Assembly (NCBI RefSeq): GCF_000817735.3
Contig: NZ_JTJC03000001.1
Span: 1,313,336-1,377,335, forward strand
Length of the DNA: 64,000 nt
Origin: Scytonema millei VB511283
GTDB lineage: Bacteria > Cyanobacteriota > Cyanobacteriia > Cyanobacteriales > Chroococcidiopsidaceae
Direction: 5' to 3'
A program made the position numbers and the translations under genes. The notes beneath the pieces are model-generated. The model ran no database searches and had not been told where the DNA came from. It worked only from the letters and a program-made list of their open reading frames with translations. This document shows positions 27,133 through 34,694 of this stretch, one piece after another (position 1 is the stretch's first letter; every line of letters starts with the position of its first letter).

Positions 27133-27930
27133 CTATTGCTCCTGATAGTTCCAAAGCAGTCCACCATCGACAAAAAAGGTACTACCTGTAATGTAGTCAG
27201 CATCAGAGGATGCTAAGAAGGCAACAACAGAAGCAACATCTTGCGGTTGTCCCAGACGACCGAGAGGAATATTGTGCAAGAGCGCACCTAACTTTTGGGG
27301 GTCGTTCAAGAGTTTGGTGTTGATCGGTGTTTCTATTGCTCCTGGTGCGACATTGTTAATTGTGATGCCCAGCGAACCCAATTCAACTGCTAAATTGCGT
27401 GTCAGCATTTTCATACCACCCTTACTGGCACAATACGCTGTAAAGTTAGGAAAGGGCAGTTCCTCATGCACCGAACTAATGTTGATAATCTTGCCAGGTC
27501 TTTTGGTTGTAATTAGATGTTGCACAAAGGTTTGAGTTGCAAAGAAAACTCCCTTCAAATTGACATTCATTACCGCATCGTAATCAGCTTCCGTCACTTC
27601 CCAAAATGGAGCGTGTTTTTCAATTCCAGCGTTGTTGACCAAAATATCTAGCTTGCCAAAATGTTCGATACTTTCTGCAACTAGCTGACGCACCTGATTC
27701 ACATCACCTAAATCTGCCTTAACCGTGTAACCTTGAGATTTAGCGCATCCAGCCATGTAGCATCTACCACCAGCAGCCTGTACCTTTGCTAAGGTTTCCT
27801 CCGCTCCTTCTGGGTGCGATCGGTAGTTAATGACAACATCTGCTCCTTCTTGGGCAAGACGCACGACAATTCCCTGTCCGATTCCTTGACTGCTACCCGT
27901 TACCAGGGCAACTTTACCTTCAAGTCTCAT
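27133..27930 (-). CDS. Short-chain dehydrogenase/reductase (glucose 1-dehydrogenase-like)
   Basis: This 265-residue Rossmann-fold oxidoreductase has the cofactor motif VTGSSQGIGQG near residue 11, NNAG at LDILVNNAGIEKHAPF, catalytic Ser in INISSVHEE and the YxxxK motif YCASKGG. A C-terminal GSTFFVDGG segment is typical of glucose 1-dehydrogenase-type SDRs. Compared with the usual family there is a 10-15 residue insertion (CYMAGCAKSQGY) before the KADLGD strand. It is the first gene of a six-gene minus-strand run. Confidence 0.87.
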   Translation of the reverse strand: MRLEGKVALVTGSSQGIGQGIVVRLAQEGADVVINYRSHPEGAEETLAKVQAAGGRCYMAGCAKSQGYTVKADLGDVNQVRQLVAESIEHFGKLDILVNNAGIEKHAPFWEVTEADYDAVMNVNLKGVFFATQTFVQHLITTKRPGKIINISSVHEELPFPNFTAYCASKGGMKMLTRNLAVELGSLGITINNVAPGAIETPINTKLLNDPQKLGALLHNIPLGRLGQPQDVASVVAFLASSDADYITGSTFFVDGGLLWNYQEQ

Positions 27931-28561
27931 GCAGATTCTCCTTGGATAGATAGCAATTAGTTCTCAAACGAGATACACAAGCAATAGTCAATATTGGTTC
28001 TGGAAAGACTAATCACGCTAATGACCGAATACTAGTTGCCGAGTCATGTTTGAGCAATTTCGTCAAGAACAATTGTTTTATAGCGGTTTTCAATTGGGTA
28101 AAACACGCGATCTGTAGGGGCGCACGGCTGTGCGCCCCTACAAGTGTCACGCACGCAATCGAGAATTGCTATTATGCAACTTAAGTTAATTGTTGCTTGA
28201 GCAATTAGCGGATGAATGATACACCTCTAAAAACGTTAATCGATCGAGCTGAGAATTTAGCTGCGATCTTCTTATAGTTTTCTCAGGAAAATCTAATTTT
28301 GACTAAATTATTAGTAACAGTACTTCAGAAAATCTAGATAAATTTTGAAGTAAATATGCTTTAAGTTTCATTAACAATAAGTTGATTAGATTTAAGTAAA
28401 ATTTTTGTCGGCTCAGAGATTTTTTAGTATAAACTCAGCAATTTCTCAGATAATCCTTTTAAAGTAATTCTTTAAAGGTCATAGTTGTACCAGGGTAGTA
28501 AATCCAATATAGCTCTGGAACGTCAGCATGACAAAATTTCAGTAAAAGGAAACTTACTCTC
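27931..28561. other. Divergent intergenic region with composite repeat
   Basis: These 631 bases separate the SDR gene (minus) from the small DUF305-like gene (plus), so promoters for both should lie here. It contains the composite palindromic repeat at 28077-28141; the rest, from about 28230, is strongly AT-rich. I see no RNA gene and no convincing frame. Confidence 0.5.
28077..28141. repeat. Composite palindromic repeat (copy 2)
   Basis: A flank reading ATAGCGGTTTTCAATTGGG, then AAAACACGCGATCT, runs into the 28-bp palindrome at 28114-28141. The same flank plus palindrome recurs in inverse orientation at 52628-52688, showing that the mobile unit is about 65 bp, not just the palindrome. Confidence 0.88.
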
Positions 28562-28927
28562 ATGAATGCTTTTGTAAAAAGTATTGCTTTAACGACTATT
28601 GGCTTAGCTATAGCAACTACCTCTGCAAGTGCTGCACAGGCAAATAATCCAGATACTAACACTACTAGCCATGCAAATATTGTCGAATTCGATCGTCAAA
28701 TAGCTCAAATCTCGCCATCTAGTCGTCTGAATGAGACAAGATCGAGACGTTTCATCGATGAGATGATTATGCTTCGGATGAAAATGGTCGAAGCAGCTGA
28801 GGAAGCACTTCAGTCTCCGAATCCTGAAATCAAACGCATGGCACAGGAGGTCATCAAAACTAGTAATAATGAAATTAAAAAAATGATGGAAATGCGGGGG
28901 AAATTTGGTATATATGAAGATGGTTAA
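28562..28927 (+). CDS. Small secreted DUF305-like protein
   Basis: The 121 residues start with a signal peptide ending near ASAAQA (about residue 24). The mature part keeps the DUF305 outline: RRFIDEMI, then MVEAAEEALQ, then NPEIKRMAQEVIKTSNNEIKKM. The usual histidine pair after the first Met-Ile (typically MIPHH) is replaced by MIMLRMK. Metal-binding histidines of that family are therefore missing, and it may have changed function. The ATG at 28562 has AAAGGAAA about 12 bases upstream. An IS remnant lies directly downstream. Confidence 0.7.
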   Translation: MNAFVKSIALTTIGLAIATTSASAAQANNPDTNTTSHANIVEFDRQIAQISPSSRLNETRSRRFIDEMIMLRMKMVEAAEEALQSPNPEIKRMAQEVIKTSNNEIKKMMEMRGKFGIYEDG

Positions 28928-28960
28928 GTTGGCTGAAAGACCACTTTAAACAATTAAGCC

Positions 28961-29366
28961 TACAGGACAAAAAATGAGGAGAGGGGTTCAACAGGTGACA
29001 GAGAAAGGGTTTCATAGTAGTTACCACACCATCTGTGAAACCCTATGAACCAAGTTAACTTACTTCGAGACACTTTGAAACCCCATCTAGGATGGCATGG
29101 CGCTCGACTCAATTTTCTGGCTTTGTTTTTAATCGCCCTTATCAGAGTCAAAACAGTAAACTTTTAGCTTTGATGGCTTTGGCTTTATGTTGGGCGATCG
29201 CGCACTGGCGAATGGTTATCTTCTCATCGTCCTCTCAAGCTGAAGAAATATGGACGACGGCAAGCGAGTATTTTTCGTTATGGCTTCGATCGTCTTCGTT
29301 CCATTTTTACTGATTTAGACTTGAAATCTGATGACTTTCTTCACTCTCTACAATTTTTGTCCTGTA
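28961..29366 (+). mobile_element. Internally deleted IS4-type element (406 bp)
   Basis: The ends are inverted repeats TACAGGACAAAAA (28961-28973) and its complement TTTTTGTCCTGTA (29354-29366). Inside, an ATG at 29045 starts MNQVNLLRDTLKPHLGWHGA, then the frame reaches a stop near 29163. The C-terminal half follows in shifted frames: KLLALMALALCWAIAHW, then YGRRQASIFRYGFDRLRSIF, ending at a TAG near 29369. Most of the catalytic middle is gone, joining the two ends of a transposase gene. It cannot transpose itself but keeps ends that a full copy could mobilise. No target duplication is obvious. Confidence 0.75.
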
Positions 29367-29437
29367 CTTAGCTGTTTTCTACACTCAGCACTGCTGAGTC
29401 ATTTCTTGCTGCCTAGTCTAATCTCCAAATCCTAGTT

Positions 29438-30676
29438 TCACGGTTGCAATATCGGTTCTTCGATCGCAGCAGCCCGTGCAGATGCAATACGGGAAGCAGG
29501 AGAACGGAACAATGCCTGAAAGTAAGACTGTCGCTGTTCGCTTGGTTCTGGGGCGTAATCCCATAAACTTTGGTAAAAGAAGAAAGCTACACCTAAACCG
29601 CGATCGCGTGTAGCCCTCACCTGTGCCTGAATCCGTTGCATTGGGACTGGATCGTTTCTCAAGCCCGTAAGAATGCCGATACCAGTAGGAATCTTTTGTT
29701 GTACCTCTTGAATTTCGGGGCGGGCAAGTTGTTGGAGAAAACTTTGCAGTTCTGGACGGTAGACTTGCACGATCAGTTCGTCAACAATTCCGTTACGCAC
29801 CCACGCTAGCCAGTCTTGCAAGTGAAATTTATAAGCAAAGTCGTAGTAGTTGGGGGCGACGGCAAAAATTGCTTTGGGCTTGCTTTGTTTAACTGTTTGA
29901 TTGAGTTGAGTCATAAATGCCGTAATTTTATCAGCCCGCCAACGCATCCACGCTGCATCGCCAGGATGGGCTGGACTGCGCTTGGTTTCCTTCTTGTACA
30001 GAGCCACCGTATATTTGTCATAGCCAAATTCACGCGGTAAACTCATGTGATCGTCAAACTGAATCCCATCGACATCGTACTTAGTCACGACCTCCCGTAC
30101 TAGTGCGGTGATAAATTGCTGAACTTCTGGATGGAAGGGATTGAGCCATACAACCTCACCCGCAACATCAATTGAAGTTTTGCTCCCATCCCGTTTTTGG
30201 GTTAGCCAATTCGGGTGTTGCAATGCCAATTCTGAAGTGGGGGGAGTCATGAAACCAAACTCAAACCAGGGAACGACGAGTAAGCCTTGGCGATGGGCTG
30301 TGGCAGCGAGATCGGCTAAAGGATCTTGTCCCTGCAAACCTTTGCGCACGAAGGTTTGAATCCCTGTTTGTCGTGCTACGTTGCTATCATACTGAGCGTA
30401 TCCAGAATTCCAGACGACGGGATAGATCGTGTTGAAGTGCAGCCGCGCTAGTTGGCTGACGGCAGCTTGCATTTTGTCACGGTCGATGAGGGTACTCGTA
30501 TCGTTATTTGTCATCCACACGCCGCGAATTTCCTCAAAAGGTTGCTGGGCGATCGCCACAGGAGAAATACTATTCGGTATGGTTACGGCTAACAATGTAC
30601 CTAAGAGTAAGGCAAGATACTTCAGCGATCGCCACCACTGTCTAAGGATTACGTATAATTTCAAATATAATTTCAT
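29438..30676 (-). CDS. Glycosyl hydrolase-like GHL10 (DUF187) family protein
   Basis: This 412-residue exported protein has a signal peptide/anchor in the first 43 residues (SLKYLALLLGTLLAVTI, then VAIAQQ). The TIM-barrel region shows EIRGVWMTNNDTSTL, NTIYPVVWNSGYAQY, VVPWFEFGFM and DGIQFDDHMSLP, which are typical of GHL10/YddW-like proteins that act on glycans or cell wall. The substrate is not known. The ATG at 30676 is followed by basic residues as expected for a signal. No operon partner. Confidence 0.87.
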   Translation of the reverse strand: MKLYLKLYVILRQWWRSLKYLALLLGTLLAVTIPNSISPVAIAQQPFEEIRGVWMTNNDTSTLIDRDKMQAAVSQLARLHFNTIYPVVWNSGYAQYDSNVARQTGIQTFVRKGLQGQDPLADLAATAHRQGLLVVPWFEFGFMTPPTSELALQHPNWLTQKRDGSKTSIDVAGEVVWLNPFHPEVQQFITALVREVVTKYDVDGIQFDDHMSLPREFGYDKYTVALYKKETKRSPAHPGDAAWMRWRADKITAFMTQLNQTVKQSKPKAIFAVAPNYYDFAYKFHLQDWLAWVRNGIVDELIVQVYRPELQSFLQQLARPEIQEVQQKIPTGIGILTGLRNDPVPMQRIQAQVRATRDRGLGVAFFFYQSLWDYAPEPSEQRQSYFQALFRSPASRIASARAAAIEEPILQP

Positions 30677-31097
30677 AAGCTAAAATCGCAAGCTATCTAT
30701 TCAGCACGCGATCGCGTACTTCAATTGTGAAAATTCACTTTTGGCAATAGTTCTTTTCTCCACCATCATTTACCAGCATCCAACTCACCATCCGTTGTCA
30801 TACTGAAAACTATTAAGATTGCGTAAAAATTACTTTAAAAAGAGGCGTGAGAGCGAAAAAGAGACACGATAACAATTAAACCCTGCCCTTAGATTTCAGC
30901 AAAAATCTTTTGTTTTTAGTGATATATCAGTTGTTAACCTGCGATTGCCGCTTGAAATTAGCTTAAAATTCTGCTGAAGCGAGGCGGCTCAGCTAACGTA
31001 TTTCCTCCTCAAGATGTGTCCGCGATCGCTCTGAGGACAGTAGCGTCCAGATTATCATAGTGGATATGTTACTACCGCTATATTTATTCTCATATCT
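30677..31097. other. Divergent intergenic region
   Basis: These 421 bases separate the GHL10 gene (minus) and a membrane-protein gene (plus) and should contain both promoters. I see HIP1 sites near 30709 and 31022 and no RNA gene, repeat array or convincing frame. Confidence 0.45.
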
Positions 31098-31859
31098 ATG
31101 ACAGGGCTGACAAAAAAAGAAGCGGAGCGGATGCTGGAAAAGCAGATGGAAGCAGAACGGATGCACGACGTTTTGCTACTGCTGCAAAATTTATCCAACG
31201 ATCAAGAAGCAACTATTAAATTAATCATAGATTGTCTCTACGATGCGGGTGCGGTCAATATAATAAATCAAAAGATCCAATTTCGCCCGCTGAATCGGAT
31301 GACAAAATCAGTAGCGCGAATATCCAAACCAGTATTTAGGAATGTAGCATGGTATTGGTTTAGGCAAAATTGCCCGCAATTGATCGTAAATTGGTTGCTG
31401 ACGAAGATTACTTTTCAGCCTAAGCGAGTCGCAGTAGCGATCGCTGAAAATCGACCCGAACCATTGGTAGAAAACGAATCCCGCCCTAGATCTCAGAACG
31501 AACCCCATTATTTAGATCGGGATTTAAATCCCAATTTAAATCGGGTAGCAACCCTCGATCGCGAAAATCGCCAGTTACGCCATCAAGTGCGGTTGCTAAC
31601 AGGGGTTTCTGTTTTGGCGATCGCAGCTTTGGGTGTTGCCGTGACCATACCCCATCGTACGCTGGAAATTTTCCCTAGCCGAAAGCCACAACCAGGAGCA
31701 TCGGCTAAAGTTAGCAGTTCAACTGGTGTGACTCTTGAACGAGCTTGTTTAACTGGTAGACTAACGAACTGCGATTTCTCCCCGTCGATAGAGTTCGCGG
31801 GCAAAGTCAGTCCACATTCCCTGTCCCCAATAGCGGAAACAACTAGTTTCCAACAATAA
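31098..31859 (+). CDS. Conserved cyanobacterial protein with one membrane segment
   Basis: This 253-residue protein of unknown function has a helical N-terminal part (LTKKEAERMLEKQMEAERMH, then NDQEATIKLIIDCLYDAGA), a basic aromatic segment (NVAWYWFRQNCPQLIVNWLL), a polar linker with short coiled-coil character (DRENRQLRHQVRLL) and one membrane helix near 170-190 (GVSVLAIAALGVAVTI). The last 33 codons overlap the 3' end of the convergent GH57 gene by 99 bases; they are antisense to conserved GH57 residues, so the tail is probably a late extension. Confidence 0.65.
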   Translation: MTGLTKKEAERMLEKQMEAERMHDVLLLLQNLSNDQEATIKLIIDCLYDAGAVNIINQKIQFRPLNRMTKSVARISKPVFRNVAWYWFRQNCPQLIVNWLLTKITFQPKRVAVAIAENRPEPLVENESRPRSQNEPHYLDRDLNPNLNRVATLDRENRQLRHQVRLLTGVSVLAIAALGVAVTIPHRTLEIFPSRKPQPGASAKVSSSTGVTLERACLTGRLTNCDFSPSIEFAGKVSPHSLSPIAETTSFQQ

Positions 31860-33251
31860 GTTATACAACAAGGCTTCAAGGTAGTCAGGAAGCTGAGTTA
31901 CAGTCGGATCTTGCTGTACTAGTGGGTCGTACTTTGCATGAAATGCTGCACTGAGTTGATTCATCGGTGCTAAAACATTTTCGTAACCTTTGACCCAGCT
32001 GAGATCGTTCGTCCAAGATGCACCATCCATGTGAAATCGGTCGTCAGTGGCTTTTAATTGCGCGATCGCATGTTCTACCGCTTCTGGAGTCGCACTGTCT
32101 GGATCGACTTGCTGCCAGATTTTGTGTTGGTTCGCCGCTTGACAAGCTGGATAATCATCGGGATTAGCGCCAGCCGCCTCAATCAATTCCAAATATTCCG
32201 TGCCATTTAGTGCTACGATTCCCGCGTCATTATTGCCAGCATCGCGAATTTCATGATACACCCGAAATAAATCGCGGGGATATTCATTCATCATCACGCC
32301 GCCATTTTCTCCATCAGCAATTTGGGTTACGAGAGAGGGTACAGTGACGTTACCAACTTGTTGCTTCCCTCGCCCTTTGGCTTCAAAATAAGGCTGCATC
32401 TGGGCAACTAATTTCGTATCCGATCCTTGAGTTTTAATCAGCGCCGTAATGCTAATCGTTTCACCGTGTGAATTTCGCGCCACTAAACGGTTGGGAATGT
32501 ATTTTTGGTCGTGGTGCAACCCCGTACCATCCAAACGTTCCACGGAATGTTCTTGTACCAGCAACCAGCGATAACCGCATTCTTTCAAAGCTTTAATGTA
32601 TTCAAATAGGGTATCTGGGTGGTTGGGTAAGTGCATTTCGGGAGGAGAAAAACCCTTAACACGCCGCAAAGCATCGTAGCCAAAAATTGCGGCAAAATAA
32701 TGCTGCCAAGCTTGAATGTGCAGCTTGAGATCGGGAATTGGCGTAGAAGGGACAACAGCATGACTCCACATCGTCCCCAGCCATTCTACGTAAGGTTGGT
32801 ATTGGCGATTGCAAGTTATCTGTTTGAGATTGTTCAGAATATCTTCTCGCCCCATTTGCTGCAATCCCCACAATAGATTACCCGAATAGTCCAACATAAT
32901 TCGAGGGTTGCAACCTTCAGCAATCAACTGTGGAATAAATTCCCCCATGCGTCCGTAGCACCAGGCAAAGACTCCGGCGTTGTGGTTATCCCCATCGTGA
33001 GGATGTTCAAACATATATTGCAGATTGCTGATGACCCCATTACCACCTGCGGGAATTGTCGGTTGGTGCATGTGCAGGGCGCAAGCAAATCCAGAAGTCA
33101 GATTTTCTAGACGCAAATTGGTAGTGGGTAAAAACACGGGTTCGCTGTGGTTCGTTACCGACTTTATTTCCGCCTCCCAGCCGCAAATATTTGGCAACCC
33201 CGACCTTGATGCTGCTAAAACAGGTAAGTTTGATATAGCTGTTGCCGTCAT
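31761..33251 (-). CDS. Glycoside hydrolase family 57 protein
   Basis: This 496-residue cytoplasmic protein has a GH57 signature in ACALHMHQPTIPAGG near residue 60, followed by NLQYMFEHPHDGDNHNAG. The GFSPPEMHLPNHPDTLF stretch and the MMNEYPRDLFRVYHEI stretch with acidic residues are family-like. The C-terminus (CFRYWGQGMWTDFARELY) is typical of the cyanobacterial subgroup. GH57 enzymes act on alpha-glucans. The start ATG at 33251 sits at the edge of a TTATCAG heptamer array. The gene is convergent with, and overlaps by 99 bases, the upstream-listed membrane protein. Confidence 0.88.
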   Translation of the reverse strand: MTATAISNLPVLAASRSGLPNICGWEAEIKSVTNHSEPVFLPTTNLRLENLTSGFACALHMHQPTIPAGGNGVISNLQYMFEHPHDGDNHNAGVFAWCYGRMGEFIPQLIAEGCNPRIMLDYSGNLLWGLQQMGREDILNNLKQITCNRQYQPYVEWLGTMWSHAVVPSTPIPDLKLHIQAWQHYFAAIFGYDALRRVKGFSPPEMHLPNHPDTLFEYIKALKECGYRWLLVQEHSVERLDGTGLHHDQKYIPNRLVARNSHGETISITALIKTQGSDTKLVAQMQPYFEAKGRGKQQVGNVTVPSLVTQIADGENGGVMMNEYPRDLFRVYHEIRDAGNNDAGIVALNGTEYLELIEAAGANPDDYPACQAANQHKIWQQVDPDSATPEAVEHAIAQLKATDDRFHMDGASWTNDLSWVKGYENVLAPMNQLSAAFHAKYDPLVQQDPTVTQLPDYLEALLYNLLLETSCFRYWGQGMWTDFARELYRRGEIAVR

Positions 33252-33560
33252 AATCAGTTATCAGTTATCAGTTATCAGTTGTCAGTTGTCGTCGGGGCGG
33301 GTTTAGCCAGTGGATTCACGGTTAAAGCCATCATCTTGGTTCAAAACCCGCCCGTACAGTTATCAGTTGTCAGTTGTCGTCGGGGCGGGTTTAGCCAGCG
33401 GATTTACGGTTCAAGCCATCATCTTGGTTCAAAACCCGCCCGTACAGTTGTCAGTTATGAGTTATCAGGGAGCAGGGAGCAGGGAGCAGGGAGCAGGGAG
33501 CAGTTAACCGTCAACCATCAACCATCAACCGTCAACCGTCACATCAACCAGTTCTCTACA
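33252..33560. repeat. Mixed repeat region: heptamer arrays and a tandem 88-bp element
   Basis: The region between the divergent GH57 and Tab2 genes is almost all repeats. It starts with TTATCAG/TTGTCAG heptamers (33254-33290). Two copies of an inverted-end element follow (33291-33359 and 33379-33447, period 88), with left end GTCGGGGCGGGTTTAGCCAG and right end GGTTCAAAACCCGCCCGTAC. Next come about five GGGAGCA units (33466-33503) and a run of ACCGTCA/ACCATCA units (33506-33548). Any promoter for either gene must lie within these repeats. Confidence 0.92.
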
Positions 33561-33620
33561 CCCTACACTCTAAACCCTTCTTTCTTCAACCACGACAAAT
33601 TTACCAATGACGAATAACCA

Positions 33621-34478
33621 ATGACCAATGACAAATTAATTTGGCAAGCTGATTTTTATCGTCGCCCGTGGCGAGATGATACCGGACAGGTATTGTGGGA
33701 ATTGTTAATCTGCGATGCCGAAGGCGGTTCGCGAAGCGACCATCGCACTGGGAATTTTCGCTACGAAGCCATATGCCCTCAAGCAGCAGCCAATGCATCG
33801 TGGCTGGTAGAACAGTTGCAATTAGCTGCATCTCAGCTACCAGATATAATCCAAGTCTTTCGACCCCAATCTCTCAGTTTAATCGCTGCCGCAGGGCAAA
33901 AACTAGGTATTCCCGTAGAACCAACGCGGCGCACTGGGGCATTGAAACAGTGGTTGCGATCGCGCATACCTCAGTATTCCACTAATGGAGAATCCTACAA
34001 CCCCCTCGCTATAGACAAACCACCCCCCGTCCCCCTACCAGAAAATTTGTGGGGCGATCGCTGGCGTTTTGCTAGTCTACCAGCAGGAGATCTCGAAGCT
34101 GCATTTAAAGACCGTCCGCTGCCGATCTTAGACATGCCGGAATCTCTACTCCCCCTAAATTTAGGCTTAGCATCGACAATTGCCGTTCCAGGGGTAATCA
34201 TCTATGGTGACAGAAAATCCATGCAGTTAGCCCGTTGGTTGCAAGCAGCGCAGCCGATTGCCCTCAACTACGTTTCAGGCGAATTAGCGGGATTAGTTTT
34301 AGAAGCAGGGTTAGCAGATCGGTGGGTTGTAGCGACTTTTTCTGATAGTGAGGCGATCGCATCTGCTCAAACTTACGCACAGCGTCAGCAACAGAGTCAA
34401 GGTTTGCATTTTTTGTTGGTTCAACCCGATGACTCGGGCATGACTTATACTGGTTTCTGGCTGTTACGAGATGAGTAG
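33621..34478 (+). CDS. Tab2/Atab2-family RNA-binding protein
   Basis: This 285-residue protein belongs to the Tab2 family of oxygenic phototrophs; in algae and plants it binds RNA and supports synthesis of photosystem subunits. The signatures are IWQADFYRRP, LWELLICDAEG, QVFRPQSLSLI and the C-terminal GFWLLRDE. A 19-bp palindrome (33723-33741) inside the gene encodes GGSRSD in a segment that is short or absent in my memory of the family. The start ATG belongs to an ACCAATG heptamer run, and the first four codons are repeat-derived. Confidence 0.87.
   Translation: MTNDKLIWQADFYRRPWRDDTGQVLWELLICDAEGGSRSDHRTGNFRYEAICPQAAANASWLVEQLQLAASQLPDIIQVFRPQSLSLIAAAGQKLGIPVEPTRRTGALKQWLRSRIPQYSTNGESYNPLAIDKPPPVPLPENLWGDRWRFASLPAGDLEAAFKDRPLPILDMPESLLPLNLGLASTIAVPGVIIYGDRKSMQLARWLQAAQPIALNYVSGELAGLVLEAGLADRWVVATFSDSEAIASAQTYAQRQQQSQGLHFLLVQPDDSGMTYTGFWLLRDE
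33723..33741. repeat. 19-bp palindromic repeat inside the Tab2 gene
   Basis: GGCGGTTCGCGAAGCGACC is identical to the copy at 22255-22273 inside the VOC gene but in the opposite orientation relative to the window. It adds residues GGSRSD to the protein and keeps the frame. Confidence 0.85.
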
Positions 34479-34524
34479 AAAATACTTCTAGCGTACTTAA
34501 GTAGGAGACAAGAGGCGCGATAAT

Positions 34525-34558
34525 TTTGTCTCCTGTCCCCTGTCTCCTGTCTCCTACC
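34525..34558. repeat. Heptamer array (TGTCTCC)
   Basis: Four TGTCTCC/TGTCCCC units lie between Tab2 and ppsA. A partial complement (GTAGGAGACA) precedes them at 34501, so the region can fold into a hairpin that could terminate Tab2 transcription. Confidence 0.8.
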
Positions 34559-34694
34559 TAAATTTTTCCTCACAACTTCCTCAAACTGTTTCTATATAAC
34601 CCATAACTGTAGAGCAAGTAGATAGAGTCAATGGCTTTTCCAAGGCTTATCGAGCTTCTATTGACTCAACCTAAATATGAGGGGAATTGAGTCT

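Noticed and set aside
27931-28561. tRNA or small RNA gene in the long AT-rich gap
   Set aside because: No cloverleaf arms or T-loop sequence could be found by eye; the only structure is the dispersed palindromic repeat.
29092-29313. Plus-strand frame in the IS4-type remnant as a real gene
   Set aside because: It is the shifted continuation of a deleted transposase and mixes two frames.
33252-33560. Regular short repeats as a CRISPR array
   Set aside because: Repeat units are 7 bp in direct tandem with no unique spacers of 30-40 bp and no cas genes nearby; they are STRR-type arrays.
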